64,000 nt of DNA from Annona cherimola. Lineage: Eukaryota; Streptophyta; Magnoliopsida; Magnoliales; Annonaceae. The stretch's first letter is position 1. Every line of letters starts with the position of its first letter. The notes under the pieces were generated by a model, which saw only the letters and a program-made list of their open reading frames with translations, was not told the origin of the DNA and did not search any database. The stretch covers positions 121,366,564-121,430,563 of the forward strand of contig CM059971.1 in the NCBI GenBank assembly GCA_030490835.1, given 5' to 3'. This document shows, piece after piece, positions 1 through 11,739 of this stretch. Position numbers and translations under genes: made by a program.

Positions 1-1005
1 CCGTTCGCTGCCGCCCGTCGCCGCTCGTCTCTAGCGCCGATGCTGCAACCGTCGGCTTCGTCGCCGGCGTCGCTGCTGCCTGTGCTGCCGCCGGCTGCCA
101 GTCGCCGTCCAAACAGCTAGCAGATCTCGTGTCGCGTCCAACCAGTCGTCGCCTGCTGCTCGCTGCCATCTTCTCCGGCGTTGACAGCGCTCAGTAGCGG
201 CAGCTTCGAGCTTCTCCGGCTCCGATCTGTCTCCTTCTAGCCGCAGAAACGCAGCTTCGCACCAGCAGCAGGGGTCGGGTCACGGCAGCAATTGACGCCG
301 CAGATAATCTCGTTCTGCTGTCACGATGCAGCCCGGCATCTCCAACGCCGCAGATCGCGGGCATCTGCTCCGGCGCTGGTTCCTTGAGCGAGCAGCGTTG
401 CCCGGTGTCGTTCATTCGGATGGCAGCGACAGGCAGGGCATTCGTCCATGGCAGCAGGTATTCGTTTTCCCCCTTTTTTTTTATTATTTTAATTGAAAGA
501 CCCATCCGTTTCTAAATATTATATTCAATTCAATGCTTCCACTTTTATATATTATATAATAATCAATATTTTAATGCAAGCATTGAATGTGGTACATGAC
601 ACATATAATATAATAATCAATAATATATGCACATTGACGTAAAGCATAGAATAGCTAGAAACGGAGAGCATAGACTAGCTATAAACGGCAGCAACATTAT
701 CTATAATTTCAAATCATTATCCAGCTAATTCTCAACGGCATGTTTTGCGTCTTTAATTAAACCAGAATGAAAATCCCATTAAACAGATTTAAGCATGCCG
801 TCATAAAATATTTATAGCATAATGCATTCATTAATAGAACCAATATTAATAATCAATATTCTGTATAACATGATTCAGCATATACATGCATTCATATGGC
901 ATGAAGAAAAAAAATATATCAAGTAATTAATCCGTAACAAAATAATTTCACGGATAAATGTTTCATACAAATTATGGGTGGAATCTATAATACCCAAAAT
1001 CGAAA

Positions 1006-1021
1006 CTTGGCTCTGATACCA
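1006..1021 (-). other. Primer-binding site complementary to initiator tRNA-Met
   Basis: Minus strand TGGTATCAGAGCCAAG starts 2 bases after the LTR end. This is the standard plant retrotransposon primer site matching the 3' end of tRNA-Met, and it fixes the orientation of the element. Confidence 0.85.
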
Positions 1022-1023
1022 CA

Positions 1024-1345
1024 TGTTGGAAATCATGTGATGCGGAAGCGTACCTGAATCCATGTATGCGTAGATTCCACCTGTAGACCGAGTAGAGCAC
1101 GAGGTCTTCTCCCTCAACACTTCTCCCTATAATACTAGCAGTAGATGGGAACCACTAATGATGTAAACCGTGTGAGAGAGGGACCTAGACTCCTATATCT
1201 ATAGAGCCCTTCCCATCATGACTCAACTAGAAGTGTAGTTCTACCTGAACTCAAATTGCGTACGTAATCCAGATATGATTGGGCTATCTTTAAATCCAAG
1301 ACTTATCATCTAATTAGGACACCTAATAGGAGTATAACTCTAACA
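1024..1345 (-). repeat. 5' LTR, 322 bp
   Basis: On the minus strand the repeat begins TGTTAGAG and ends TTTCCAACA, the TG...CA ends expected of an LTR, with a 5-bp inverted terminal match (TGTTR/YAACA). A TATA-like CTATAGATATAG lies near its middle and could be the LTR promoter. The partner LTR is outside the window, so identity between the two and the target duplication cannot be checked. Confidence 0.75.
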
Positions 1346-1549
1346 ATTCTTACAATTTCTTTTTACATTAGTCCGCAACATTTAACAAGGTTCTATTTTC
1401 CTTACAATATTCCTAAAATTTTTCATTGGTGGATGCTCTCACATAAAACTGGAGAGAAACATCCGCATCCAAAATTGAACTCTTGTCCTCATGCTGGTAG
1501 AAATGGAAGAAAGTGTTATTGTATATTGGATTTTGAAAAGTACATTAAT

Positions 1550-1772
1550 GTGTGTTGGTTTAGAAGAGAATGAAAAATGAAAAAAGAAGAGTGGAATGGG
1601 TATAACAGAGATAAAGTGTTAATAAAGATAAAATAAATAAGTTAGTTGTGGGGAAAAATATAAGAAAATGATTAGAATATAATGATAAAAATGAAAAAAA
1701 AGTAAAGTAGTTGTGTTTTACTCTTGCATTCTCATTCTTCATTTTGCATTTTCTTCTGAACAAACATTCATA
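1550..1772. repeat. MITE family E copy (Tourist-like), degraded
   Basis: Ends resemble TGTGTTGGTTTAGAAG on the left and CTTCTGAACAAACATT on the right, an imperfect inverted repeat. The A-rich interior matches the other family E copies (for example 14318-14570). Confidence 0.45.
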
Positions 1773-3150
1773 AAGAATAGGAAAATTTAGGATTCAAAAC
1801 GTCAAAAAATAGGTTATTATATATTGAAAATAAAAAAAATCTATTTTTCAAAATGAAAATTTTTGTTACATCCCCATCTCATCCTAATCTTTAACGAAGA
1901 CCATGATTTACTTGCATGGATGATTCCTTCAGACGTTGCGTGCACAGAATTCTATCAGCAATTTTTCATTCAGCACGTAAATGCACGGCAATTTCTTAAT
2001 CCGCGTAAACTCGTTTATTGATTTTTTTTTTGATGGTACTCAGTTATTGAAATTTGATGCGGCCTAACTGCTCCCAAAGGCCTAAGCCTCAGCCCGGTGG
2101 GCGAGAAAGGCTCGGGCTTTTGTTCAGGTCAGCGCCTGTAGCTCGCCTCAAACACCGCTGCTGCCAGCCTGCTACCGCCTTAGCACTCGTCTGACACCAT
2201 CGCTGCTGGAGAACGCATGCAGATGTAAACGGGGCATGAGGCCACCTATAAACGGGGAATAGAAGGGAAATGCGGGGGGGTTTGGATTTTAGTGCTTTCC
2301 TGTTAGCAGTTGCAAGCGAATAAAGAGGAGGTTTTTGTATTTTAAATTTTCTAACTTTATATATTTATGTTTTAAACTTCGAAGGCTGGCGGTTTGTATT
2401 TTAGATTTTGAAAACTTTGATTTCTTTACATTTTAAACTCCACCCCATAACGGTGTTAAAAACCACCATTAATCCATGCAAAATGACAAAAAATCCTCTA
2501 ATATTTTTTTTAAAAATATTTTTACATTTTAAACTTAACTATTAGACTTTCTTTATTTTATTATTAGAGGCTTCAATAACATCTTCACTTTTGACAAAGA
2601 TTTATATATATTTTTAAAAAATATCGAAGAGTATTTACGTCATTTTGCATGAATTAACGGCGTTATGAATCAGTGTTTAAAATATAAAGAAACCAAAGTT
2701 AAAGAGTTTAAAATGCAAAATAATTGAAAGAAGTGTACCTCCTTTCACTGTCAATTCTTGCGACGTGTGCCAAACCCCCCAATCGGAAATTTAGTTCTAA
2801 CAACGACAATCATTCTCTATATATGTGTACTCTAAAGATATCTTGTATTTATCTTTTTTTTTTTTTTTTTGTTGGCATACTGATACTCTCTGTTTCCATG
2901 GTTTTTTCAAGAAGGCATGCAACTATGAACACTTCTTTTCCACATTAAAAGATCTCTCCTTGTCTCTTTCCTATTTGACCCTTGTGGTAAGAGGCCGCCC
3001 CGTTCTTGGCTTCACCCAAATCAAATGACGTTTTGAAAAGTATAGGCTTAAAACATTGTACACGTGAATGTGCACCGGAATATTCATTTAATTCTCTTTA
3101 AAGATTGGCTAATTCACATCACGGGTTGATCGACCCATGAAACAAAACAA
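1773..3150. other. Intergenic, no gene recognised
   Basis: Mostly AT-rich. A GC-richer patch at 2060-2290 has no coding signal I recognise. 2350-2720 is an imperfect inverted repeat around ATTTTAAACT motifs. A run of 17 T at about 2858-2874 follows the pattern of a retroposon tail, but I could not find a target duplication. Confidence 0.4.
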
Positions 3151-3154
3151 AATA

Positions 3155-3935
3155 AAATTTCTCTTATAAGTACGGCGTTTTCCATTTATTTCTATTATAT
3201 CTGCAGTGTTTTTCATATTCCTTAACATTTCGCCTTAAATTTTTATTTTGTCTATGTTATCAATAATGTCACAAACTATCATAATTTGTCCTACTAAAAA
3301 GATCAGTTTGCCTATACAAAATTTCCTATTAAAGGTGTGTTTATCTACACTCAAAACATTTTAAACAAAAAATTTTTACTCTAAAATTTTTCATAATCCA
3401 CAATTATCATATTTTTAAATTATTTTTCGCATTTCTCATACAAGTATTATATTTTACATTCATTTGCACACAACTATCTACATTACTAACTTATTTATTT
3501 TAAACTTATTTTCTTTACTACTTATTATATCACATCATTTTCTTTCGTTTCAAAAATTTTCATATAATAAAATTTTTTATCACTTCCCAAGTACACCATA
3601 AAATGATTTGGCTAGGTAGTGAAATGAAATGATTCAAGTGAGTTTATATTAGAGTTGAATGGTTTTAATTGGGTAAATTTGAATGGGCAAAACATTTTTT
3701 TCAATAATCATATGATAGTTGTTTACAAGAGGTAAGTATAATAGAAATTTAAGACAAACTTTCATTAAAAAGTGAAACTTATGCAGATATGATAGAAATT
3801 TAAGCACATACTTATATTAGTATGATAAGAATTTATGTGAAACTTTACAAGTATGGAAGAAATTCGTTAAAGTTATGCGCGTATTAAAAATTAAGAATAA
3901 ATATTGTAGGAATAAGAAAAAAATTTTGAGGAAAA
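3155..3935. mobile_element. MITE family F copy split by a family E insertion
   Basis: The left part (3155-3330) matches the start of family F (TTTCTCTTATAAGTACG, then TTTCATATTCCTTAACATTTC). The right part (3605-3935) matches its end, including the GGTTTTAATTGGGTAAATTTG stretch equivalent to the interior of the copies at 11.3 and 25.5 kb. The two halves are separated by a family E element, so E inserted after F. Confidence 0.55.
3333..3602. mobile_element. MITE family E (Tourist-like), nested inside F
   Basis: Begins GGTGTGTTTATCTACA and ends CCCAAGTACACCAT, with the interior order found in the 39.1-kb copy (CACAACTATC, ACTAACTTAT, CTTTACTACTTATTATATCACATCATTT). About 270 bp, the usual length for this family here. 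Confidence 0.6.
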
Positions 3936-5490
3936 AAAAACAAAAACAAAATAATACTATTAATTTTCTCCGATTTTCGAATATATTTTGTTTCTGAAAC
4001 AGCCCTGTTCGAGAGGATCAGACCCATTATTTAAACTTGTCTTACGCAACGCGAGTCGACCACACGCCTCTGGATTTATACAACGAATCTCCTGGCGAGT
4101 GACGTAGCATGCGTGTTATTTTATGGATAGATGATAGACACACCACGCCGACTTCACATACTTATAAAGATATCAACGAGAAATGGATAAACATCGACGG
4201 CAGCGTAATGCCGTGGAAATTAGTTATAAATTTGATTATTCTACGTAATCAAGCGCTGGATTTGTCAATGGCCTGATTGCCCATCGGCATTCAATATATT
4301 TACAATTCAACCCAAATACATATTCCAATTCTAGCACATAAGAATGTCAGGGACCTGCTGGTCTATTTCCAACCCGTTGCTGGAAGGCAGACAACTATAA
4401 AAATGAAAAGGGTACCAACTACCAACACAAGGATGAGAAGATGAAAGAGTCAATGGTGAGTTGGCGTGTGGGTCTGTGGTCCATTCCGCGTGTTTTCCCA
4501 GGTTAAATCTCGTAGGGATAATGAATTTTGTTGTCTTTTTAATTAATGCTTGCATGTTGTAGGTTGCACCCAACAACTGGGGTTGGTGGGGTGTCCAATC
4601 AAATGTGAAAAGTAGACACGTGGATCACATGCTGCGTGCGAGGTGCGCAGCAGTGCATGCTAATTCGCATTTCCCCTTATTTCATCCGACTAGATTTTAT
4701 TTTAAATTTTATTTATTTTGTGCTCGACCTCTTCTATTTTCTTGTATTTGTAATAAAATATTCGTATTACCAATCAGCCCCAATTTCTTTTGCTTTATTT
4801 TCAGCATGAATCAAAGCACAGGTGGAGGAAATAAATAAAAATAGATACTATCATAATAAAGATAAATTAACGTTTATTTTTTCAAGGAAAAAAAAAACCC
4901 AAATTGCCATGATGATTAAGACCCTAGCTCAATATCTCAAATATATTTTTAATTTTTTTGTTTTGATCAAGCTACCCCTATCAACTTTTTAGGGAACAAA
5001 CTTTGCTAAATAAATGAAGATATACCCATTTTATATATTTATGGACTCGATTTGGAACTCAATTAAATTCAACTCAGCCCATATAAATTGAACTGAACTT
5101 TGAATAGACGATCACTTTTGCAAATAATATGTACATATGAGATATACCGAAAAAATAGAATGACTTGAGCAGAGAGTTTCACCTCTAGAGAGTAGAGACT
5201 AGATGTGGACGCCTGGGTTCACAGCACAACCACATATCACCCACAAATTATCATTTAAAACAACAAAATAAAAAGGACAACATGGAATAAGGTGCCGATG
5301 ATTTTCAACACGAAATCATACATACGTCCCATCTCCATTTTGAACTCTTCCTATGTTTAATGGATTGACGCGCAAGAAAGATCCTAGACCGGAAAAGACA
5401 GCCATGACATGCTTTTAATGTAACATCTCATTCACTTAAACGGTAATGCTCGTATGACATCTACGTTTCTGCAGAAAATTTACTTCATCT
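3936..5490. other. Intergenic, no gene recognised
   Basis: A somewhat GC-richer, unique-looking stretch (4010-4830) followed by AT-rich DNA. Only short random open frames are present, with no domain or splice pattern I can support. Confidence 0.4.
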
Positions 5491-5494
5491 ATTA

Positions 5495-5935
5495 TTATAT
5501 TTAGTATCATTTATATTAGTAATATAATTATATACACAATGATATATTTTAAGCTAAAATATAATATTCATTTATTTTTATAAATTAGTTATATTTTTTA
5601 ATTTTTTTCTTCGTAAATATGTTTTTCTATATGTATTTAATTTATATTTTAAGTTTTACCAATTTACAATACTTCTATATATTTATTATTGATTTTTAAA
5701 AATTAAGTTTTTTATGGAGTGAGAATGACTTAAATGCCTCTTGAAATTGGTACGAATAAAAAATTAAAAATATAATTAATTGTAAAAATAAATAAATGTT
5801 GTATTTTAGTCTAAAATACATTACTTTGTATACAATCATGCATCATATAAACATTGAAAAAATCAAAAAATATAATGAATTTTGTATTTTAGTCTAAAAT
5901 ACATAATGATGTATATAATCATATTTCATATATCT
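5495..5935. repeat. MITE family C copy (palindromic)
   Basis: Imperfect palindrome. The left arm carries TGTATTTAATTTATATTTT then AAGTTTTACCAATTTACA, the inner module seen in the 36.7-kb copy. The ends contain ATATTTTAAGCTAAAATATA on the left and two copies of GTATTTTAGTCTAAAATACA on the right. Confidence 0.5.
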
Positions 5936-5984
5936 ATTGAATTTATCCAACTTTTTTCATGGAAAATACAGAAATGATCATATT

Positions 5985-6185
5985 AGCCTGCTTTAAACAA
6001 CTCATTTATAATTTTTTTTACTTAAAAAATTTTAAAAAATTTATACACATATCAATAAAAAGGGCGAAACTTAGTTTATATGTTAAATACACTTAGATAA
6101 ATAAATATATGAAGAAAAAATAAAAAAATATTATAAATAAAATTTTTTAACGTGGACTAAGTAAGAGCCAGCTAACTCTGGATCA
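5985..6185. repeat. MITE family B, right half only
   Basis: Carries the right inner arm (TTAGTTTATATGTTAAATAC, ACTTAGATAAATAAATATATG) and a degraded right end (GTGGACTAAGTAAGAGCC, then CTCTGGATCATTC) of the family seen at 37.5 kb. The left half is missing. Confidence 0.45.
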
Positions 6186-6189
6186 TTCA

Positions 6190-6798
6190 AGTGCGCTCAA
6201 ATTAATTTAACCGGTTACCTGCAGGAGCTCAATCAGTGCCAATCAATCAACAAGCTAAGCACGACATTGAATAATACAAAGCGATCAAATTGGGCCCATC
6301 CACTTGCTCTCCGAAAAATCTTGTTCGCTGTATTATGGTCAGGCATTGTGGGCCCCAGTTTCCCCGAAACAATCATGCGGGTTTTCTCGTGGCTGACAAT
6401 ACTTGTGGCCGACAGGGAAGCTCATACGCAGTGCACACGACAGACAAGGCCGGAAATTGGATGTTGGACGTTAGGAACTTGTACGGCTGTTCAGTGCTTG
6501 ATGTGACGAGAATGAGATGATAATTATAAAATGTTCTGAGAATGAATGAAATAGGCTATTATTTTATTTTTTTCGAAAATTTTAAAAAAAAATTAAGAGA
6601 CGTGAGATTCATTGTATGACCATCCTCTCGTAGCTATGAATGACCCTAAAGATTCATTACTTATTCAAAGAATAACAAAGAGTTGTAACCCTGTTAACCC
6701 GTCACGACAAATTCAGTTGTTAGCTTAACTCGAAAATATTATTTTTTATTTTTTTACTTTTTCATAAATTTTTTGATCTCGATGTATTATATATATGT
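6190..6798. other. Intergenic, no gene recognised
   Basis: A GC-richer patch at 6220-6520 contains two overlapping short open frames in different frames with no recognisable protein; the remainder is AT-rich. Confidence 0.4.
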
Positions 6799-7587
6799 TA
6801 GAGGTATTAACGGATTTGGTTGGACGGATTAGATGTTAATCTTAGTCCTGACTTATTAAAAAATCTCAATACTAATCTATTTATTAACCATTTAAAAATC
6901 TTAACTCTAACACATTTACTATCCGTGTAATAAATGAGTTGGTTAGTTGTTAACAGATTATTTATGCCAAGTTAAATTAAGTTTGAGTGTGTTATTTGTA
7001 ATTATGTATATTTAACACGTTAGTGCAAAGAATGATTGTGACTTCTTGATAAGATATAGAGATAATAGAGAAGAAAAAACAATAATAGAAAAAGAGAAGA
7101 ACTACCAAAGAGAGAGACGAAGGGAAGGAAGATAGGAGAGAGAAATGTAGAAATGAAAAGAGATTGAGAGGATGAGAAAGAAGAGAGTGAGGCAAAAAAA
7201 GAATAAGGATCTTAGTAGTAGCATTCATGGGGTGACAATAGGGACATTAATGAAAACTACAATATGACAATAATATATACGCTATAGAGTTGTAGATGAA
7301 CTGAGGAAATTAGAAAATTAAAATGGGAGAAATAAATTTAGAATTTTAAAAACATCTATTGCTTCTTAACGGTTTGTAAACAGATTAAATATATTAAATA
7401 TGGGTTAAACAACTTACTAAACATGTTGATAGGTTGTAAAACCTCAATCATAACCTGTTTATTTATTTAAATGGTTAAACAAGTTTATGAATCATAATTT
7501 ATTTATTCAAAAATTATGATCCAAATCCATTTCTAAACAAGTTTGATGCGTGAATTGACGGATTAACCATGATTATTAATACCCCTA
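6799..7587. mobile_element. Non-autonomous hAT-like element
   Basis: The terminal inverted repeats are TAGAGGTATTAA on the left and TTAATACCCCTA on the right, followed inward by GGACGGATTAG and TTGACGGATTAAC in inverted orientation. The 8 bp outside each end are ATATATGT and ATATATAT, consistent with the 8-bp duplication of hAT elements, but the TA-rich context makes this weak. The interior (789 bp) has no transposase; a purine-rich tract lies at 7050-7200. Confidence 0.6.
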
Positions 7588-7604
7588 ATATATATATATA
7601 TATG

Positions 7605-7770
7605 GAATATATTCAGGTGCAACGTCGCTGAAATGGGCTTTACATGATCATCAAATCATAATCTACTCCACCCATTGCATTTAGAATAATGTATTCTATT
7701 ACCATACCAATTTTCATCCCAATCAAATGATATTAATTAATAAAATAGAATTGAAAAATTCCAACAGAAG
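7605..7770. repeat. MITE family A fragment
   Basis: Follows a (TA)n run. Contains the family A arm ATGATCATCAAATCATAATC, CTCCACCCATTGCATTTAGA, ATAATGTATTCTATTACC and CAATTTTCATCCCAATCA, nearly identical to 29530-29612. The other half is absent. Confidence 0.65.
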
Positions 7771-7774
7771 ATAT

Positions 7775-8689
7775 AGTTTTGATTAAAATTTACATACATC
7801 ATATAATTTATATGAACTGAAATATTATATATATTTATTTTAACTAGATGGGTCTAAAAATATTTATATATTGTTTGTTAAAATTATATCGTGCCATTGT
7901 TTATTTGAAAATGCATGGTTCTACAATTTCTGCTTATTTAATATTATTTTAATATCCGATTTGCATGATTCTCACTATAATGCCAAAACTTATATTTTAA
8001 ATGCAGTGGAAGTTTTGATTTTTGAAAACCAACCCCAAAAAAATACAAATTTTTGATGGCCTTAGCACACACAACGGAGTTCCCACTCAAGCTGCGATCG
8101 TCCAGTCTCCACCCTGGTCGGCAACTGCTCATCAGCTCCACCTTTGCCTTGAAGCCATAACAATCAACCAAACGATGTTGTTGGTGGGCGGTGGGTATTG
8201 TACGGAAAATTTGTCGTATGTATTGTCGCCTTGACGTAAATTCATCTTCAAATCTCAGCCGGCCATCCACACACGGCGTACAAAAACTCTGGAATGGACG
8301 AAGGAAAAACAAAAAAAACCCCCACAAAAAAGGGAGAAAAAAAAAATTAAAAAGCAGGAAACTTTTGTTCCTTTCCAGAGTCTGTATCATGAAAGCAGTG
8401 CGGCCGCGCCTTTCCATCCACACAAAATAGTCCGGTCAGCCTTTGGATCTCTGATCTCTTCAGTCCCCACTAGAATTCTAATAACCATGTTTGTCGCATA
8501 ATTTCATTTCTGGGACCGACTCCCAGGTAACCAGTTCATGTTGGGACTTTAGGCGCTCTTGCATTAATTGTTGTAGTCGAGACAAGCATGGAGATTCGGG
8601 ACAAGAATTAAGGATGCTGGCGCCTCTTGTACATTTGCAAAAATTTTTTACACCGTAAGTACTTCTGTAGATGCGATGCGGTGTTACTT
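7775..8689. other. Intergenic, no gene recognised
   Basis: 8060-8640 is less AT-rich and unique-looking. The open frames on both strands here overlap each other and match no family I know. Confidence 0.4.
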
Positions 8690-8706
8690 CGCGTTGGGTG
8701 TACCTT

Positions 8707-8917
8707 TTTTTTTTTTTTTTGTTGATGTCTCATATATTACAACTCTTTCATCTAATCTGTATTTTTTTTCAATGTTTTCCTCAAATGTAAACTAAACAGT
8801 TTTCCCATATGGCAACGCTCCTGAAAATGGGAGACCATGCTCCTAAGCCCGGATCGAAACCGGGACATCCTGGCATACTGCCAGAGGTGAGCACCAACTG
8901 CACTACGGCGTTGGGCT
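8707..8917 (-). mobile_element. tRNA-derived SINE with target-site duplication
   Basis: Minus-strand retroposon of about 211 bp. Its 5' part has an RNA polymerase III A box (TAGTGCAGTTGG, 8894-8905) and B box (GGTTTCGATCC, 8851-8861), 32 bp apart as in a tRNA. The 3' end is a poly(A) tail (plus-strand T run up to 8720). It is flanked by a perfect 17-bp direct repeat, CGCGTTGGGTGTACCTT, at 8690-8706 and 8918-8934. Together these define a complete SINE made by LINE-type reverse transcription. It encodes no protein. Confidence 0.93.
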
Positions 8918-8934
8918 CGCGTTGGGTGTACCTT

Positions 8935-9499
8935 GAGTCCTTGTCGATTGCATGACATCAAACCTTTGCCACGGCCAGATCAGTTCAAAGGGTAAAATCA
9001 AGCATTTGTTAAGTTACCATTGAACATTTGTCATTTTTTTAAAATTTTTTGATATTTTATTTTGATTTTTGAATAGAATAAAATAAGCATAAGGCAAATT
9101 CTGCATATACTTATGAATTTTATCATTGATTCCACTTATACTCATGAACTTTTAAAAATTTTAAATATATCTATATCTTTTAGCCAAATTTCATTCATTC
9201 TCATGGTTCTTTGTGAAATAATATATTACTCAAATCCCACTTATAAGGGTGTCTCGGAAATGATAAAAATTTTGGATGAATTTTTTTTTAAATTTGATGA
9301 GAATGATAAGATATAATAGGGGTAATGACGAGTAGTTGTATGAGTAGATTAGTTGTAGGAGTAGTTGTGTATAAATAATTAAAAAATAGAATAATTATAT
9401 AGGAAGATGTAAAAAATAATTAAAAATAGAGTAGTCATAGGTTGGAGGAACTCGAACATTGTCAGCTCTAACCCGATTTTAATATTTAAATATTTTAAT
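8935..9499. other. Intergenic, with a degraded family E fragment
   Basis: AT-rich. 9336-9440 resembles the interior of family E (AGTTGTAGGAGTAGTTGTGT, AAATAATTAAAAAATAGAAT). Nothing else is recognised. Confidence 0.35.
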
Positions 9500-10860
9500 A
9501 CCCCATGAAAAGCCCTTCTTTGCTAGCAACCTTAGCCGCATTCAGCCATTTGTCTTCGTCCTCTTTAGCCTCTGCCATTATTCGCTTAGAGCCAGCAGCT
9601 ACCAAAACCTGTCATCGATGCATTACTGCCTTCCTCTCTATCAGTCCATCAACTGCCAATCATTGCCACCTAGAGAGTTATTTGTCCTCTTTAAACTTTC
9701 TCTCCTGTCGCAGCCGTTTGTCGAAACCAGCAGCTGCCAATTCATCCATCAGTCTTTGTTAATTTTCCTTTGTGTTCGCTTTGAAGAAAGCCTCTTTCAA
9801 CAAATTATCTTTTCTAGTTCTAGCGACAGGGGCATACACATTGAGTTGAGCTGCTTTCGGTGTATCTTCTTCTCCAGCTCGGCAACAGGTGCAACAGGTG
9901 CGTCCACTTCTATCTTCTTCTCTAGCTCCAGCATATCTTTCAGATGTTTTATCTTTTTTAATCAACGGAAAACTACTTTCTTTTGCAGACAACACCGTGG
10001 CAAGCCGGCAATAACCATCCGATCCTCCCTGTGGTTAGGATTTCTATTAAGGTAATAGTCATTCTATTTATTTATTTAATGCTCGATTGCTTGTAATTCC
10101 ACAAATCTATACCATATTGCTATTGTCAGTGTTTTTGTTTATATGCATTGGTCAATATATTAATTTAATTTGCTATTGATGTAATGCGAGTAGAACTATT
10201 GGGATTCACATAAATAGTCTATAATTGTGTTTATATATTATGAAAAAGGCATTTAAGTGATCAATTAAATATGGACAACTCAAGTAATATGCAAGACAGA
10301 CTATTGAGCAAAAGATTAACAGTGAGCAAGTAAAAAGTACACCAACCGCTTCAAATACTGATGATCTTACAGAAGGTTTAGACGCAAATGAGCCTTTTCC
10401 TAATAAAAAAGGAGGATAAAAAATATTTTTTTATTTTTTAAAGGAAGCTGATGAAACATTGACATGCGCCTCTTTACCTCCTCTTCCACTAAAAAATTAA
10501 TTTATAAGAGGTATGAGTTATATTTTTAAGATATATACATATACATGGTCTTTAAGTTCAATTATATAACATAATCGTATTTTTGCATTTTGGCTTGGCG
10601 AATGTAAATAACACAAGATAAGAAGAATGAAGACTATTTTGGAAAATTGGAATGTTTTATTTTGTTGTGTTGTAATTTAAGGACCTAAGTTAGGTATTAT
10701 AATTTGGTCGTTCGAACTTAAAACTTATATTGTAAACTTGGACCTAAGTTGGATGTTGTAATTTGGATGCTTCAACTTGTTTGTAATCTTATTGTGCTTG
10801 ATATTATTATAGTATTTGGATGATTTTCTTTTATTGTGATTGAATTTATACAGTTTCTTT
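9500..10860 (+). mobile_element. Remnant of a hAT transposon (transposase N-terminus only)
   Basis: At 10270-10418 a short reading frame, broken by one frameshift, encodes MDNSSNMQDR followed by a stretch containing SEQVKSTPTASNTDDL and ending EPFPNKKGG. This resembles the acidic leader that precedes the BED zinc finger in plant hAT transposases, but the finger and catalytic part are missing. The T/C-rich 9500-9990 stretch may be a 5' leader, with a possible intron starting GTAATAGTC at 10051. Downstream are tandem GGACCTAAGTTGG motifs like those near hAT 3' ends. Both element ends are uncertain; this could also be unrelated decayed DNA. Confidence 0.35.
10679..10795. repeat. Two imperfect ~60-bp direct repeats
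   Basis: GGACCTAAGTTAGGTATTAT at 10681 recurs as GGACCTAAGTTGGATGTTGT at 10741; both copies continue AATTTGG. Confidence 0.6.
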
Positions 10861-11273
10861 TATGGTTGGATGCTAAAATATATGAGATATGGTTGTGATA
10901 TTGATGTTAACTTGTAGAATGGGAAAAACTTCTACTTCCTTATTCTCCAAAATAGGGTTACTATTTTACTTAATGCAGAGAGAAGGTCTAAATCAGGTTT
11001 CCATTTTTCTACTTTTAATTGGTCTTTGAATTTTTCTTGTTGTCTTATAATAAATTTTCATTTGAGACTTTTTAACTAACAGATTTATGATTAAATAAAT
11101 ATAGAATGAATAGCGAATACATGTTGATAGGAGAACATCAATCCGAAACTCTATCTGAGCCCAAATTGGGAAAATAGGGTTAATGTTAGTGTTGATATAA
11201 ACTTGAATTTCATGAGCCCAAATTGGACCCCTAGTTTCGAGGCATTAAATGAAGGCGGGACAATACTTTTTTG

Positions 11274-11732
11274 GGAAATCTCCTCTTATTTTCACAACAT
11301 TTGCACCTAATTTCTAATACACACATGATGTTTTACAAATTCTTCTGATACTCGTAATATTTCGTTTTAAATTTATATTATACCTACGTTGTTAACAGAA
11401 CAGTTATCTTCTTCATTGAAAAAATAATTTTGCTCCTTTAAATTTTTCTAATTAAAATTATTCAACTTTAGTATAAATTTTGAATAATTTAATGTTACAT
11501 CTTAATGATCTACTATCATCAATTGAGTCATATTAGGGTTGAATTGTCCCAATTAAAATTTTTGAATAGACATAATTATCCTTTCAATGGGTAGATAATA
11601 GTTATGTTAACAACGTGAACATCAAAGTAAATTAAAGTAAAATATTATAAGTACAAGAGAAATTTTTGAAACAATATGCGTATATAAAAATTATAGACAA
11701 ATGTTATGGTAATGAGAGTAATTTTTCCTTTT
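11274..11732. mobile_element. MITE family F (Mutator-like)
   Basis: Long imperfect inverted ends (GGGAAATCTCCTCTTATTTT on the left; the reverse complement of the right end is GGAAAAATTACTCTCATTAC). The interior is collinear with the 25.5-kb copy (CTACTATCATCAATTGAGTC, GGGTTGAATTGTCCCAATTA). No protein. Confidence 0.65.
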
Positions 11733-11739
11733 TTCATCA

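Larger units (their letters stand above)
1..1345 (-). mobile_element. LTR retrotransposon, 5' end only (runs off window)
   Basis: The 5' LTR, primer-binding site and leader of an LTR retrotransposon read on the minus strand. The LTR is followed by a tRNA-Met-type primer site, then about 550 bp of AT-rich leader, then a very GC-rich stretch (1-460) built of GCTGC/GCCG-like motifs. I see no gag, protease, integrase or reverse transcriptase motif in the visible part, so the element may be non-autonomous or its coding part may lie outside. Copia-like from the short TGTTAG...CCAACA LTR, but the order of pol domains that would prove this is not visible. The right boundary is the LTR end; the left boundary is unknown. 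Confidence 0.75.

Noticed and set aside
8851..8905. Functional tRNA gene at the A/B boxes
   Set aside because: The poly(A) tail and 17-bp target duplication show a SINE; no complete cloverleaf is evident.
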